Below are positions 33,381-42,602 of a stretch of 64,000 nucleotides of DNA, in pieces; position 1 is the stretch's first letter; the number at the start of each line of letters is the position of its first letter. The DNA comes from Arenibacter sp. 6A1. GTDB lineage: Bacteria > Bacteroidota > Bacteroidia > Flavobacteriales > Flavobacteriaceae. Under the pieces are notes generated by a model, which saw nothing but the letters and a program-made list of their open reading frames with translations, made no database searches and had not been told where the DNA came from. The stretch is taken from positions 1-64,000 of the forward strand of contig NZ_JAAXCQ010000009.1 of NCBI RefSeq assembly GCF_012272855.1. The letters run 5' to 3'. The position numbers and the translations under genes were made by a program.

Positions 33381-33929
33381 TTATAAATCATCAGTACTGT
33401 CTTTTGAATCCTCATAAGTCTGAATTAATACTACTGCTTTTTGTAACATTAGGTTATTGGGATAGGTCATCAGTTCTCCATTGGTTCTTCGAAGATGAAC
33501 ATGAAAACCACGAATATCGTCTATAAAGAAAATTTCATCGTTGAGATCTATTTCCTTGTCCATTATTTTAATCCGGTCGCCAATTTTAAAAGGAAAGGAA
33601 AAGAATAAGATAATACCCGAGGTGATATTACTTAGAATTGACCATTGGGCAAATAGGGCCACACCAATAACGGCAAAGACCGAGGAAAAAATCAACCCTA
33701 ATTTTTGGAAATCCACACCCCAAATGAAGGTGAGGGCTACAATACCGACAAAAGTAATGGTAATATTAGAAAATTTAATAATAAGCCTGGTTCTCACCTC
33801 GTGGATATCACTTAGTTTTCCGACTTTTTTAATTGCTTTTGCTCCTAAAAACTTTAGAACAAGTAATATTACAACTAAAATGAGGGTCCCTAAGATTTGC
33901 TCGTCGTAGTTAATCAAAAATGTTTCCAT
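33381..33929 (-). CDS. Mechanosensitive ion channel family protein (MscS-like)
   Basis: The 182-residue protein has three membrane helices: LGTLILVVILLVLKFLGA, FSNITITFVGIVALTFIWG, and a pore-lining helix with FAVIGVALFAQWSILSNITS. A short beta domain follows (FPFKIGDRIKIM, FFIDDIRGFHVHLRRTNGEL and YPNNLMLQKAV). It is shorter than E. coli MscS, lacking most of the C-terminal cage. It releases solutes under osmotic downshock. It is the last gene of the minus-strand operon with the Maf and KdsC-like genes, three bases after the lipoprotein gene. Confidence 0.9.
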   Translation of the reverse strand: METFLINYDEQILGTLILVVILLVLKFLGAKAIKKVGKLSDIHEVRTRLIIKFSNITITFVGIVALTFIWGVDFQKLGLIFSSVFAVIGVALFAQWSILSNITSGIILFFSFPFKIGDRIKIMDKEIDLNDEIFFIDDIRGFHVHLRRTNGELMTYPNNLMLQKAVVLIQTYEDSKDSTDDL

Positions 33930-33932
33930 AAA

Positions 33933-34880
33933 TTATAATCCTAAACTATCACGCAAAAATACATGCCTATTTTGATTTTCTTTCCAATATGCACGGTTTA
34001 AAGTTTTAATTTTTGAAGCCTTGGAGGTAAGTATTTGAGCATTAGGGCCGAAGCCGCTTTTGTAGCTTTCTGTCCAGCCTTCAATATAATACGGGAAGGC
34101 GGTATTGAAGGTAATGCGCAATGTTCTTTCGAGTTTGGGATAGTGTAAGGTATAGGTTTTTTGGCCAATATCGTCATTTATGGAGGCGGTAGCTTCGTAG
34201 GCTTTTAATTCCTGATGTGAAAAACGCAGGTATTCCATAGATGGAATCATGGTGATTGTTCCCAGGGGCAAGTTGTTGGGGTCGATCCGTATTTTATTCC
34301 AGATTTCATTTTCCAAATGAGTTTTCGCCAACTGTATTTTTTGATCCCCTTCGGAAGCAAAATAAGAGAAAGACGCCACATCAAAATGCTCCCTATTATT
34401 TAATTGTACATACACATGGCCACACCATTCCTGTACTGTGGTCGATAATTTTATGGCGTGTTGTTGGTCGGAAACCGGATAAAAACTGCTATTCATGACA
34501 GAGTAGGGGTAAATGCCGGTTAGGAAGTTTTTGGTGCTATTGAGTTTTAATACTGGAATATTATCGGGGTGGTGCTCATCGGCCTTCACTTGTTGATCGG
34601 CAAAAAAGGGTTCGGTTACATAAACAAGGACGGCGCTTCCTTCCCTTATTTCTCCGTAGCGGGCTTGTTCTAGCGTATAGGAGGTGATTTCTGCCGTACC
34701 GCCATACCAGTACTTTTTAAACTCTTCAGAGCGTTGGGCGATGGGCTTGGTAGGGGCCTTTTCTCTTTTGGCCGTTGCTTCTATATTTTTATCCTCTTTT
34801 TTAGAGGTTTGATTACAGGAAGTCAGCAAAACAGAAAAGACCAACAATGGTATCACTTGAGCTATTTTAAATATTTTCAT
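33933..34880 (-). CDS. Conserved lipoprotein of unknown function
   Basis: The 315-residue product has a lipoprotein signal (VIPLLVFSVLLTSC, cysteine 22) and then a charged linker (KKEDKNIEATAKREKAPTKP). The globular part includes YWYGGTAEITSYTLEQARYG, VLVYVTEPFFADQQVKAD, and STTVQEWCGHVYVQLNN. This family occurs next to maf in Flavobacteriia and for that reason is often mislabelled 'septum formation inhibitor Maf'; it has no Maf motif. The function is unknown. It lies 34 bases downstream of maf and three bases upstream of the MscS-like gene. Confidence 0.8.
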   Translation of the reverse strand: MKIFKIAQVIPLLVFSVLLTSCNQTSKKEDKNIEATAKREKAPTKPIAQRSEEFKKYWYGGTAEITSYTLEQARYGEIREGSAVLVYVTEPFFADQQVKADEHHPDNIPVLKLNSTKNFLTGIYPYSVMNSSFYPVSDQQHAIKLSTTVQEWCGHVYVQLNNREHFDVASFSYFASEGDQKIQLAKTHLENEIWNKIRIDPNNLPLGTITMIPSMEYLRFSHQELKAYEATASINDDIGQKTYTLHYPKLERTLRITFNTAFPYYIEGWTESYKSGFGPNAQILTSKASKIKTLNRAYWKENQNRHVFLRDSLGL

Positions 34881-34914
34881 GAAGTATGGTTTCCATAAAA
34901 ATATTTAAAATAAT

Positions 34915-35505
34915 TTACCCCACCATGCGCATTAACGTTTTGTACACCAAATGGGTCGGTAAACCTACTACATTGGCGTAGGAACCTTGGATTTCCTCAA
35001 TACCGATCAGTCCTATCCACTCTTGTATTCCATAGCCTCCGGCTTTGTCAAATGGCTTGTAGTTTTTTATGTAATACCAGATTTCATCCTCACTGAGTTC
35101 CTTAAATTTTACCTTGGTGGTATGGTTGACGGTTTCTTGTTTTTTAAGGGTCGTAAAACATACCGATGTAATCACCTCGTGCCAGTCATTGGACAAGGTT
35201 TTTAGCATTTGAAAAGCCTCTTGCTCATTGGCAGGTTTTGCCAAGGATTTGTTTTGGTGCCATACCACGGTGTCGGAGGTCACTAGGATATCCATTTCCT
35301 CTAAGCTGTCGTCAAAGGCGGCTGCTTTTAGTTCCGACAAATAATCCGATATTTGTGCTCCCTGTAATTCTAAGGGGTATACTTCGTCTACCGGTTTGGC
35401 CTGAACCCAAAAATCAATGCCCAATTCCCTAAAAAACTGTTGCCTTCTTGGGGAACCAGAAGCTAAGATGACCTGATAGCCGGCAAGTTTTTCCTGTAGC
35501 ATCAT
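34915..35505 (-). CDS. maf: Maf family nucleoside triphosphate pyrophosphatase
   Basis: I take the ATG at 35505 as start (MMLQEKLAGYQVILASGSPRR...), which avoids the 17-base overlap given by an ATG at 35523. The P-loop-like LASGSPRRQQFFRELGI, VTSDTVVWHQNKSLAKPAN, SNDWHEVITSVCF, and DKAGGYGIQEWIG blocks are those of Maf pyrophosphatases, which remove modified or non-canonical nucleotides. The gene follows the KdsC-like gene almost without a gap and is probably translationally coupled to it. Confidence 0.93.
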   Translation of the reverse strand: MMLQEKLAGYQVILASGSPRRQQFFRELGIDFWVQAKPVDEVYPLELQGAQISDYLSELKAAAFDDSLEEMDILVTSDTVVWHQNKSLAKPANEQEAFQMLKTLSNDWHEVITSVCFTTLKKQETVNHTTKVKFKELSEDEIWYYIKNYKPFDKAGGYGIQEWIGLIGIEEIQGSYANVVGLPTHLVYKTLMRMVG

Positions 35506-35506
35506 T

Positions 35507-36034
35507 TTAATCGTTTTTAGCACTAAAATTTTCCATCCAATCTCCTCTTACCTTTAAGACTTGTTCGATAACATCGCGAACACAGCCATCGCCACCGTTC
35601 TTGTGCGAAATATATTTGGCAACCCCTTTCACTTCCGGTACCGCATTTTGTGGACACGTAGGTAGTCCTGCCAATTCCATAGGGGGAATGTCGGGGATAT
35701 CATCGCCCATATAAAGGACGTTTTTAGGATCTATATTGTATATGTCCAGGTATTCGTCAAAAGGATCTATTTTATGATGGGCCCCCATATGGATATCGGT
35801 AACGCCCAAGCCACGTAACCGTACTCTGACCCCTTCATTGGTACCACCAGAGATGATACAAACATTGTAGCCTTTTTGAATTGCGACCTTTACGGCATAA
35901 CCGTCTTTAACACTCATCGTTCTTAATAACTCACCTTCCGAGGTAACCATTACTGAGCCATCGGTAAAAACTCCGTCCACATCAAATACGAAGGTGGTAA
36001 TATTTTCTAATAGTTCTTTATAACTTTTGTCCAT
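35507..36034 (-). CDS. KdsC-like HAD phosphatase (3-deoxy-D-manno-octulosonate 8-phosphate phosphatase family)
   Basis: The 175-residue protein is a C0-type HAD phosphatase: nucleophile motif TFVFDVDGVFTDGS, motif II CIISGGTNEGVRVR, and motif IV VLYMGDDIPDIPPMELAG. Without a cap domain it would act as a tetramer. KdsC makes free Kdo for lipopolysaccharide core synthesis. In Flavobacteriia this gene regularly stands in the order Rossmann-DUF2520 / KdsC / Maf, as here. Its start overlaps the end of the upstream gene by 17 bases. Confidence 0.9.
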   Translation of the reverse strand: MDKSYKELLENITTFVFDVDGVFTDGSVMVTSEGELLRTMSVKDGYAVKVAIQKGYNVCIISGGTNEGVRVRLRGLGVTDIHMGAHHKIDPFDEYLDIYNIDPKNVLYMGDDIPDIPPMELAGLPTCPQNAVPEVKGVAKYISHKNGGDGCVRDVIEQVLKVRGDWMENFSAKND

Positions 36035-36788
36035 AGGTTTCTTTAATCGATTTACTTAACAAGCTGTAAATATCTTTATAAATTTTCTTATCGAGTTGAT
36101 TTTGGTGTCTTTCTAGTGTCATGCTATCGTTTCGCTTTGCGGGCCCCGTTTGGGCATCATAGGGAGACAACTGATCTAGTTTTTGAACCGTTTCTTTAAT
36201 TAAGGGCAGCAACACCTCAAACGGCACTTTATTTTCCTGGCATACTTCCCGACCAATGTGAAAGAGGTGATTGGTGAAATTATTGACGAAAACTGCTGCC
36301 AAATGAATGCTTTTTCGCTGTTCACTAGAAATTTCAAATACCTTATCCGAGATAACGGCGGCCAATTGTTGTAATAACTTTAGGTCTTTTTGGTTTTCTG
36401 CTTCTATACAGAGCGGCACGCTTTTGAAATCTATTTTCTTTCCCGGGCTAAAAGTCTGTAAGGGGTAAAAAACGCCTCTTCTATTTTTAGTGAGCAATGC
36501 CTGCATGGGCACACTACCGGAAGTGTGTACTACGAGGCCTTGTTTATGGGCAAGTTTTTTGGCCACTTCGGCTATAGCATCGTCACTAACAGCTATAATA
36601 TATACGTCTGCTTCTTCAATGGCATGATATCCTATACTGGTTAATGTTTTATTGGTAAAGGAAGATATCGAGGCTTCACTGCGACCAATGAGTTGTTTGA
36701 CCACTATCGCATCATACTGCAAAAAAGTATCCAACAAATGTTCGGCAACAGTACCGCTGCCTAAAATTACAATCGAAATCATGCCCAA
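36018..36788 (-). CDS. Rossmann-like and DUF2520 domain protein
   Basis: The 256-residue protein starts with a Rossmann nucleotide-binding motif (ISIVILGSGTVAEHLLDTFL) and continues into DUF2520: DVYIIAVSDDAIAEVAKKL, VHTSGSVPMQAL, GVFYPLQTFSPGKKIDF, and SIHLAAVFVNNFTNHLFHIG. The build is like ketopantoate reductase or prephenate dehydrogenase, but the substrate is unknown. It is the first gene of the operon that continues with the KdsC-like gene, maf, the lipoprotein and the MscS-like channel. Confidence 0.87.
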   Translation of the reverse strand: MGMISIVILGSGTVAEHLLDTFLQYDAIVVKQLIGRSEASISSFTNKTLTSIGYHAIEEADVYIIAVSDDAIAEVAKKLAHKQGLVVHTSGSVPMQALLTKNRRGVFYPLQTFSPGKKIDFKSVPLCIEAENQKDLKLLQQLAAVISDKVFEISSEQRKSIHLAAVFVNNFTNHLFHIGREVCQENKVPFEVLLPLIKETVQKLDQLSPYDAQTGPAKRNDSMTLERHQNQLDKKIYKDIYSLLSKSIKETYGQKL

Positions 36789-37095
36789 AAGTAAATATTA
36801 AATCAAAAACGCAATGGTTCTTTTCAAGAAGTTTTTTATTCGGGTATTCATAATAAGATGTAGCAACAACCGACTGAAGGTGTCCCATACTTTTCTGCTG
36901 AATTTAGCGGTGAGTTTTTAAGGAATACAAAAAGCTTAATTCTTGTGGTGTGCCTGTCAATTATTGGGGATGACGTTTTTGTGTAACATATTTAATTAAA
37001 AGTGAAAAATACTCGTCAATTAACAAAAGATTTGATATTTAAACCTATAGAAAGACGTATTTTCGCAATTTTAAATTTAACCTTTTTCTTGTAAG
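36789..37095. other. Divergent intergenic region
   Basis: This 307-base spacer separates the divergent DUF2520 and ccsBA genes. Apart from a weak promoter at 37032-37065 I see nothing distinct. Confidence 0.4.
37032..37065 (+). promoter_or_regulatory. Candidate promoter of ccsBA
   Basis: TTG (37032-37034) and TATTTTCG (37058-37065) resemble the -33 and -7 boxes, but the 23-base spacer is long and the -7 box has one mismatch. Confidence 0.3.
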
Positions 37096-40000
37096 ATGAC
37101 CGAACTCTTTAAAAAGTTTTTCTTTTCTACCCGTTTAATGGCAGTATTGTACGTAGTATTTGCAACTGCAATGGCCTTTGGAACCTTTATTGAAAGCTGG
37201 TATAGCACAGATACCGCCAGAATTTGGATTTATAACACCACATGGTTCGAAGCTATCATGGTGTTCTTTGTAATTAATTTTATAGGCAATATTGCGCGTT
37301 ATAAATTATTGCGTTTAGAGAAATGGGCCGTTTTACTGCTACACCTTTCTTGGATCCTGATTATTATAGGAGCCTTTGTTACTAGATATATAAGTTTTGA
37401 AGGAGTAATGCCGATACGAGAAGGGGAAACGGAGAATGTGTTTTACTCTGACAAAACGTTTTTGACGGTTTATGTTGATGGAGAAATTGACGGAGAACCT
37501 AGACGAAAGATTTTGGAAGATGCTATTTTGGTAACGCCCGAAGCACTAAGATCTAATTTACCTTGGAATTCTGATTATAACGGTCAAGACTTTAAGGTTT
37601 CTTATGTAGACTTTATTGGAGGTGCCAAAGAAGGGCTTATAGAAGATGCCAATGGAAAAGAATATTTAAAAATTGTCGAAGCCGGGGATGGCGACAGACA
37701 TGATCACTATTTAGAAAACGGACAAGTTTCTAGTATTCATAATGTGCTTTTCGCGCTGAATAAAATGACGGAAGGTGCTATTAATATTATCGGTAAGGAC
37801 GGGGAGTTCCAAATAACGTCGCCCTTCGAAGGGGATTTTATGAGGATGGCCGACCAATTTCAGGGAACGGTAACTAAGGATAGCTTGCAAACCTTACAAT
37901 TACGCTCTTTATATAATATGGCAGGAATGCAATTCGTAATTCCAGATCCTATGGTAAAAGGTTCCTATGGTGTGGTAGCCATTCCTGAAGATGAAAAAAC
38001 AGAAAATGACCTTAATGCACTGGTGTTGGATGTTACTAGTAATGGTGAAACGGTGCGAAAAAAATTATTAGGTGCCAGAGGGACGTCCAATTTTTCGGGG
38101 AATTTTGAGGTAGGCGGATTAAAGTTTAATATGAGTTATGGTTCCAAGGTATATCAGTTGCCCTTTGGCGTTAAATTGAACGATTTCATTGCGGAAAGAC
38201 ATCCAGGAACAGAAAACAGTTACTCTTCCTTTATGAGTAAGGTAACCATTGAGGACGAGCGTCCATTTGACTACGATATTTATATGAACCATATTTTAGA
38301 CCATAAGGGGTACCGCTTCTTTCAGGCAAGTTTTCACCCTGATGAAAAAGGGACTGTACTTTCTGTGAACCACGATTTTTGGGGAACATGGATCACTTAT
38401 ATTGGTTATTTTTTACTGTATGCAGGCTTAATGGGAATAATGTTTTTTGGTAAGACAAGATTTAAGGATTTAGGAGAATCTTTAGAAAAATTAAAAAAGA
38501 AAAGAACGAAGATAGTAGCCGTTCTGGCCTTAGGACTAGGGTTAAATGTTATGGCGCAGGAAAAACCTGCAGGTGAGCATGAGCATGGCAACATGCCTAC
38601 GGCACAAGAGATCGATTCTTTGTTGCACGCTATCACCCCGTCCAAGGCACATGCTGCCGAGTTTGCCAAATTGGTCATCCAGGATGAAGGGGGTAGAATG
38701 AAGCCTATAAATACTTTTTCTTCAGAGCTCTTAAGGAAATTGAGCCTAAAGGATAAGTTTATGGATTTCAATTCTGATCAGGTATTTCTTTCTATGATGC
38801 TGAATCCGGCCGTATGGTACAATACCGAATTTATTGCCTTGGACAAAAAAGGTCAGAACGATAGTCTTAGAAAAATTATTGGCGTTGAGGAAGGAAAACG
38901 ATATGTGAAGGCTACCGATTTCTTTGATAGTAAGGGACAATACAAACTAGCACCTTATTTAAAGGATGCGTATAGTACAAATCATCCTAATAAATTTGAG
39001 CAGGATTTTAAAGATATAGACGGACGTTTGGTATTGTTGAACAGGGCGTTAAGTGGTGAGATTATAAAAATATTTCCACTGTTGAACCACGAAAACAATA
39101 AATGGATTTCTGCGATTGAATATCGTGGCGGACAATTTGAAGTTCAAGACTCGCTTTACGGTAACTTTATCAAGAACTCCGTGCCATTCTACTTAATGAG
39201 CTTGCAAAAAGCCAAGAAGAGCGGAGATTATTCGGAAGCCGATAAATTATTGGCTGCTTTTAAAAAGAATCAGGAAAATCACGGTAGTGAGGTGTTGCCT
39301 TCGGAAAACAAGATAAAGGCCGAAATTTTTTATAATAAAGCCGATGTTTTTAACAAGCTTTATAAATATTATGCCTTGGTAGGGTTTCTGATGTTTACAA
39401 TATTGGTATTCCAAATTATTAAAGAAAGAAAGATATATAGTGTTAGTGTAAGCGCTTTAAAAGTAATTATATACGTGTTTTTTGCAGCTCACACGGCAGG
39501 TCTTATTATGAGATGGTATATTTCTGGACACGCTCCTTGGAGTGATGCTTATGAAAGTATACTATATGTGTCATGGGCAACCTTGGGAATGGGATTATTA
39601 TTCACAACCAAGAGTAATATGACCGTAGCGGCATCTACTTTTGTGACCGCTATGTTGTTATGGATAGCGCATCAGAGTTGGGTAGATCCTGCTATAGCCA
39701 ATCTACAACCTGTTTTGGATAGTTATTGGTTAATGATCCATGTTGCTGTGATCGTAGGTAGCTATGGTCCGCTTACGGTAGGGATGATATTAGGGGTTGT
39801 TTGTTTAATTTTGATGGTGATTACCAATGAAGAGAACAAAAAGAGAATGGCTATAAACATTCAGGAACTTACTATCATTAATGAATTGTCTTTGACGACA
39901 GGTTTGGTGATGTTGACCATAGGAAACTTCTTGGGAGGACAATGGGCCAATGAGAGTTGGGGCCGCTATTGGGGATGGGATCCTAAGGAAACTTGGGCCC

Positions 40001-40269
40001 TGATTTCTATTATGGTGTATGCCTTTGTGATACATACCAGATTGGTTCCTGGTTTAAGAGGCCGTTGGACGTTTAATTTCATGAGTATTGTAGCTTTTGC
40101 TAGTATTATGATGACCTATTTTGGTGTGAATTTCTATTTAGTCGGGTTGCATAGTTATGCTAGTGGGTCACAAGTGATTACCCCTACCTTTATTTACTAT
40201 ACAGTATTTGGCGTAGTAGTCCTTGGGGCGGTGAGCTATTGGAGGTATAAAATATTTTATTCTAAATAA
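37096..40269 (+). CDS. ccsBA: Fused cytochrome c biogenesis protein (ResB-CcsA/CcsBA)
   Basis: The 1057-residue protein joins ResB (N-terminal half: membrane helices at about 12-28, 48-66, 76-98, a large periplasmic loop, and another helix near 440) to a CcsA/CcmC-type half from about residue 755. The haem-handling WWD motif WGRYWGWDPKETW is near residue 956, and histidines lie in AAHTAGLIMRWYISGHAPW, HQSWVDPAI and MIHVAVIV. This is system II c-type cytochrome maturation: haem export and attachment to apocytochromes in the periplasm. The fused form is usual in Bacteroidota. The gene stands alone with a strong terminator. Confidence 0.95.
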   Translation: MTELFKKFFFSTRLMAVLYVVFATAMAFGTFIESWYSTDTARIWIYNTTWFEAIMVFFVINFIGNIARYKLLRLEKWAVLLLHLSWILIIIGAFVTRYISFEGVMPIREGETENVFYSDKTFLTVYVDGEIDGEPRRKILEDAILVTPEALRSNLPWNSDYNGQDFKVSYVDFIGGAKEGLIEDANGKEYLKIVEAGDGDRHDHYLENGQVSSIHNVLFALNKMTEGAINIIGKDGEFQITSPFEGDFMRMADQFQGTVTKDSLQTLQLRSLYNMAGMQFVIPDPMVKGSYGVVAIPEDEKTENDLNALVLDVTSNGETVRKKLLGARGTSNFSGNFEVGGLKFNMSYGSKVYQLPFGVKLNDFIAERHPGTENSYSSFMSKVTIEDERPFDYDIYMNHILDHKGYRFFQASFHPDEKGTVLSVNHDFWGTWITYIGYFLLYAGLMGIMFFGKTRFKDLGESLEKLKKKRTKIVAVLALGLGLNVMAQEKPAGEHEHGNMPTAQEIDSLLHAITPSKAHAAEFAKLVIQDEGGRMKPINTFSSELLRKLSLKDKFMDFNSDQVFLSMMLNPAVWYNTEFIALDKKGQNDSLRKIIGVEEGKRYVKATDFFDSKGQYKLAPYLKDAYSTNHPNKFEQDFKDIDGRLVLLNRALSGEIIKIFPLLNHENNKWISAIEYRGGQFEVQDSLYGNFIKNSVPFYLMSLQKAKKSGDYSEADKLLAAFKKNQENHGSEVLPSENKIKAEIFYNKADVFNKLYKYYALVGFLMFTILVFQIIKERKIYSVSVSALKVIIYVFFAAHTAGLIMRWYISGHAPWSDAYESILYVSWATLGMGLLFTTKSNMTVAASTFVTAMLLWIAHQSWVDPAIANLQPVLDSYWLMIHVAVIVGSYGPLTVGMILGVVCLILMVITNEENKKRMAINIQELTIINELSLTTGLVMLTIGNFLGGQWANESWGRYWGWDPKETWALISIMVYAFVIHTRLVPGLRGRWTFNFMSIVAFASIMMTYFGVNFYLVGLHSYASGSQVITPTFIYYTVFGVVVLGAVSYWRYKIFYSK

Positions 40270-40302
40270 GTTCTATTTTCCAATTTCTTTAAGAAAAAAT
40301 CT

Positions 40303-40341
40303 AAAATGTCCTAGCGGTACCCGCTAGGACATTTTTTTTTA
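40303..40341 (+). terminator. Terminator of ccsBA
   Basis: A perfect 15-base stem (40303-40317 with 40321-40335), loop TAC, then a long T-run. Confidence 0.94.
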
Positions 40342-40478
40342 TTTTTTTGCGATCAACCTTAGGGTTGGGCTGAAAACTTACTGGCCGTAGTCGTGGCCAA
40401 ATAACTGGGGTGTGTAAAAAACATTTCCGATGATTTTTTTTGTAATTTTAAATTGTAAAATCAATCTCATTCATAGTT

Positions 40479-41654
40479 ATGGCAGAACGAAAAGAAGGAA
40501 TCAACACTATATGTACACATTTTGGTGAATTAGAAGATACCGTTTATAAAGGGGCGGTATCGCCATTATATATGAGCACGTCCTATGCCTTTGAAGAGGT
40601 AGCAGTAAAGCGTTATCCGCGGTATTTTAATACCCCTAACCAGGTAGCTTTGGCTCAAAAAATTGCAGCATTGGAACATGCCGAAGCAGCTTTGATTTTT
40701 GGTAGCGGAATGGCGGCAATTAGTACTTCCTTATTGGCTTTTTTACAAGCAGGCGACCACGTGGTATTGCAGAAAACCCTATACGGGGGCACCTACAATT
40801 TAGTGACGGAGGAATTTGGGAAATTTGGTATTTCCTATTCTTTTACCGATGGTCTGAAGGCGGAAGATTTTGAAGCTAAAATTCAGGAGAATACAAAGGT
40901 GGTTTATATCGAAACACCATCGAATCCCTTACTGACCATTACCGATTTAAAAGCAGTAGCTGCTCTGTGTAAAAAACACAATATCATATCCATGATCGAT
41001 AATACCTTTGCCAGTCCTGTGAACCAAAACCCTATAGACTTTGGGATCGATGTGGTTCTCCACAGTGCAACGAAGTATATGGGAGGGCATTCGGATATAT
41101 TGGCAGGGGCAGTGGCCACAACGGACGACTATATTCACCGTATCTTTCATTTGGCCAAGAATCTGGGCGGTAGTTTAAGTGATTATACGGTATGGCTCCT
41201 AGAAAGAAGTATAAAAACGATGGGCATAAGGGTCCGGGCCCAAAATGAAAATGCCCAACAAATGGCAGCGTATTTGGCACAGCATAAGGATATAAAAACT
41301 GTGTATTATCCAGGGCTGCCGTCTCATCCCGATCATGAAATAGCCAAGGCTCAAATGAAAGGGTTTGGCGGAATGCTGTCTTTTGAACTACAAGAGGGAA
41401 TCGATGCTTCGGAATTTCAAAAATCCCTACAGCTTATAAAATCATCGATGAGTTTGGCAGGAGTAGAGAGTACTATGCTTTCTCCGACAAAAACCTCTCA
41501 CGCCCTATTGAGTGCCGAAGAGAGAAAACGTCAGGGAATAGCCGATGGGTTAATACGGTTTTCCGTGGGCATCGAAGAAGTACAGGATTTGATGGCAGAT
41601 ATCGACCAAGCCTTGGAAAATGTAAAATCAAATTCAACGATAAAATTGCCTTAG
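40479..41654 (+). CDS. Cys/Met metabolism PLP-dependent enzyme (cystathionine gamma-synthase or methionine gamma-lyase family)
   Basis: The 391-residue protein is a trans-sulfuration enzyme of PLP fold type I: ALIFGSGMAAISTSLLAFLQ, KTLYGGTYNLV, YIETPSNPLLTI, SMIDNTFASPV, the PLP lysine K199 in LHSATKYMGGHSDILAG, and SLAGVESTMLSPTKTSHALL. Family members make cystathionine, cleave it, or split methionine; the active-site residues I can see do not settle which. The start at 40479 follows a T-rich leader. It is monocistronic, with a 225-base spacer before bshB1. Confidence 0.92.
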   Translation: MAERKEGINTICTHFGELEDTVYKGAVSPLYMSTSYAFEEVAVKRYPRYFNTPNQVALAQKIAALEHAEAALIFGSGMAAISTSLLAFLQAGDHVVLQKTLYGGTYNLVTEEFGKFGISYSFTDGLKAEDFEAKIQENTKVVYIETPSNPLLTITDLKAVAALCKKHNIISMIDNTFASPVNQNPIDFGIDVVLHSATKYMGGHSDILAGAVATTDDYIHRIFHLAKNLGGSLSDYTVWLLERSIKTMGIRVRAQNENAQQMAAYLAQHKDIKTVYYPGLPSHPDHEIAKAQMKGFGGMLSFELQEGIDASEFQKSLQLIKSSMSLAGVESTMLSPTKTSHALLSAEERKRQGIADGLIRFSVGIEEVQDLMADIDQALENVKSNSTIKLP

Positions 41655-41879
41655 ACCTTAGAAGGTGCCGGGAATGCGAAAGCTGCCATAAAATATCTCC
41701 CAAGTGCTCCTACAGAATACTTAAAAAAAGGATCAGCTTGTAAAGCATTACTCTTTTTAAGCAATATCTTTGCCTGGATCCAAAAAGACGGAAAAAGTTT
41801 TATCAAATAATTAGGATGGTCTTGGTTACAGCTGCTCTTAATTATAGTATTGATGTAACCCTTTATTAAATGTAAACTT

Positions 41880-42602
41880 GTGAAATTAGATATATTGGTA
41901 TTTGGCGCCCACCCCGACGATGCAGAATTGGGAGCAGGGGCTACCATAGCAAAAGAAGTGGCCAGCGGGAAAAAAGTAGGGATCATCGATTTGACCAGAG
42001 GCGAGTTGGGAACTCGTGGATCTGCCGAAATTAGAGATCGTGAAGCGGCAAAAGCAGCTGAAATTTTAGGGGTAGTGGTCCGAGAAAATTTGGAATTTGC
42101 CGATGGCTTTTTTGTGAATGATGCCCAGCATCAGCTAAAAGTTATTGAAATGATCAGGAAATATCGGCCGGAAATCGTTTTGTGCAATGCCGTGGACGAC
42201 CGCCATATAGACCATGCCAAAGGCAGTAAACTGGTCAGTGATGCTTGTTTTTTAAGCGGTTTAAAGAAAATAGATACCAAATTATATGGCGAAGAGCAGT
42301 GGCAAGAGCCATGGCGTCCCAAACAGGTATACCACTATATTCAATGGAAGAATTTGGAACCTGATTTTGTTGTGGAGGTATCCGATTTTATAAGTGTAAA
42401 AGAAAAGGCTATTATGGCGTATTCATCACAGTTTTTTGACCCAAATAGCAAAGAACCAGAAACACCTATCAGTAGTAGGAATTTTACGGATAGCGTCAAC
42501 TATAGGGCTCGTGATTTAGGAAGGCTTATCGGTGTCGAATATGGCGAAGGGTTTACTGCCGAAAGATATGTGGCCGTAAAAAGTTTGGACAGCCTTATTT
42601 AG
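41880..42602 (+). CDS. bshB1: Bacillithiol biosynthesis deacetylase BshB1
   Basis: The 240-residue protein starts at a GTG and has the PIG-L zinc motif in FGAHPDDAELGAGATIA, followed by TRGELGTRGSAEIRDREA, DDRHIDHAKGSKLVSDACFL, SSQFFDPNSKEPETPISS and DLGRLIGVEYGEGFTAERYV. These blocks define BshB1, which removes acetate from N-acetylglucosaminyl-malate to give the glucosaminyl-malate precursor of bacillithiol. BshA and BshC are not in the window. Its stop overlaps that of the convergent TPR histidine kinase gene by four bases. Confidence 0.95.
   Translation: MKLDILVFGAHPDDAELGAGATIAKEVASGKKVGIIDLTRGELGTRGSAEIRDREAAKAAEILGVVVRENLEFADGFFVNDAQHQLKVIEMIRKYRPEIVLCNAVDDRHIDHAKGSKLVSDACFLSGLKKIDTKLYGEEQWQEPWRPKQVYHYIQWKNLEPDFVVEVSDFISVKEKAIMAYSSQFFDPNSKEPETPISSRNFTDSVNYRARDLGRLIGVEYGEGFTAERYVAVKSLDSLI

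Noticed and set aside
41651-41986. Minus-strand frame of 111 codons running through the spacer between the PLP enzyme and bshB1
   Set aside because: Its first third is antisense to the start of bshB1, it has no start signal, and no family is recognised. The spacer part looks protein-like only over a short stretch.
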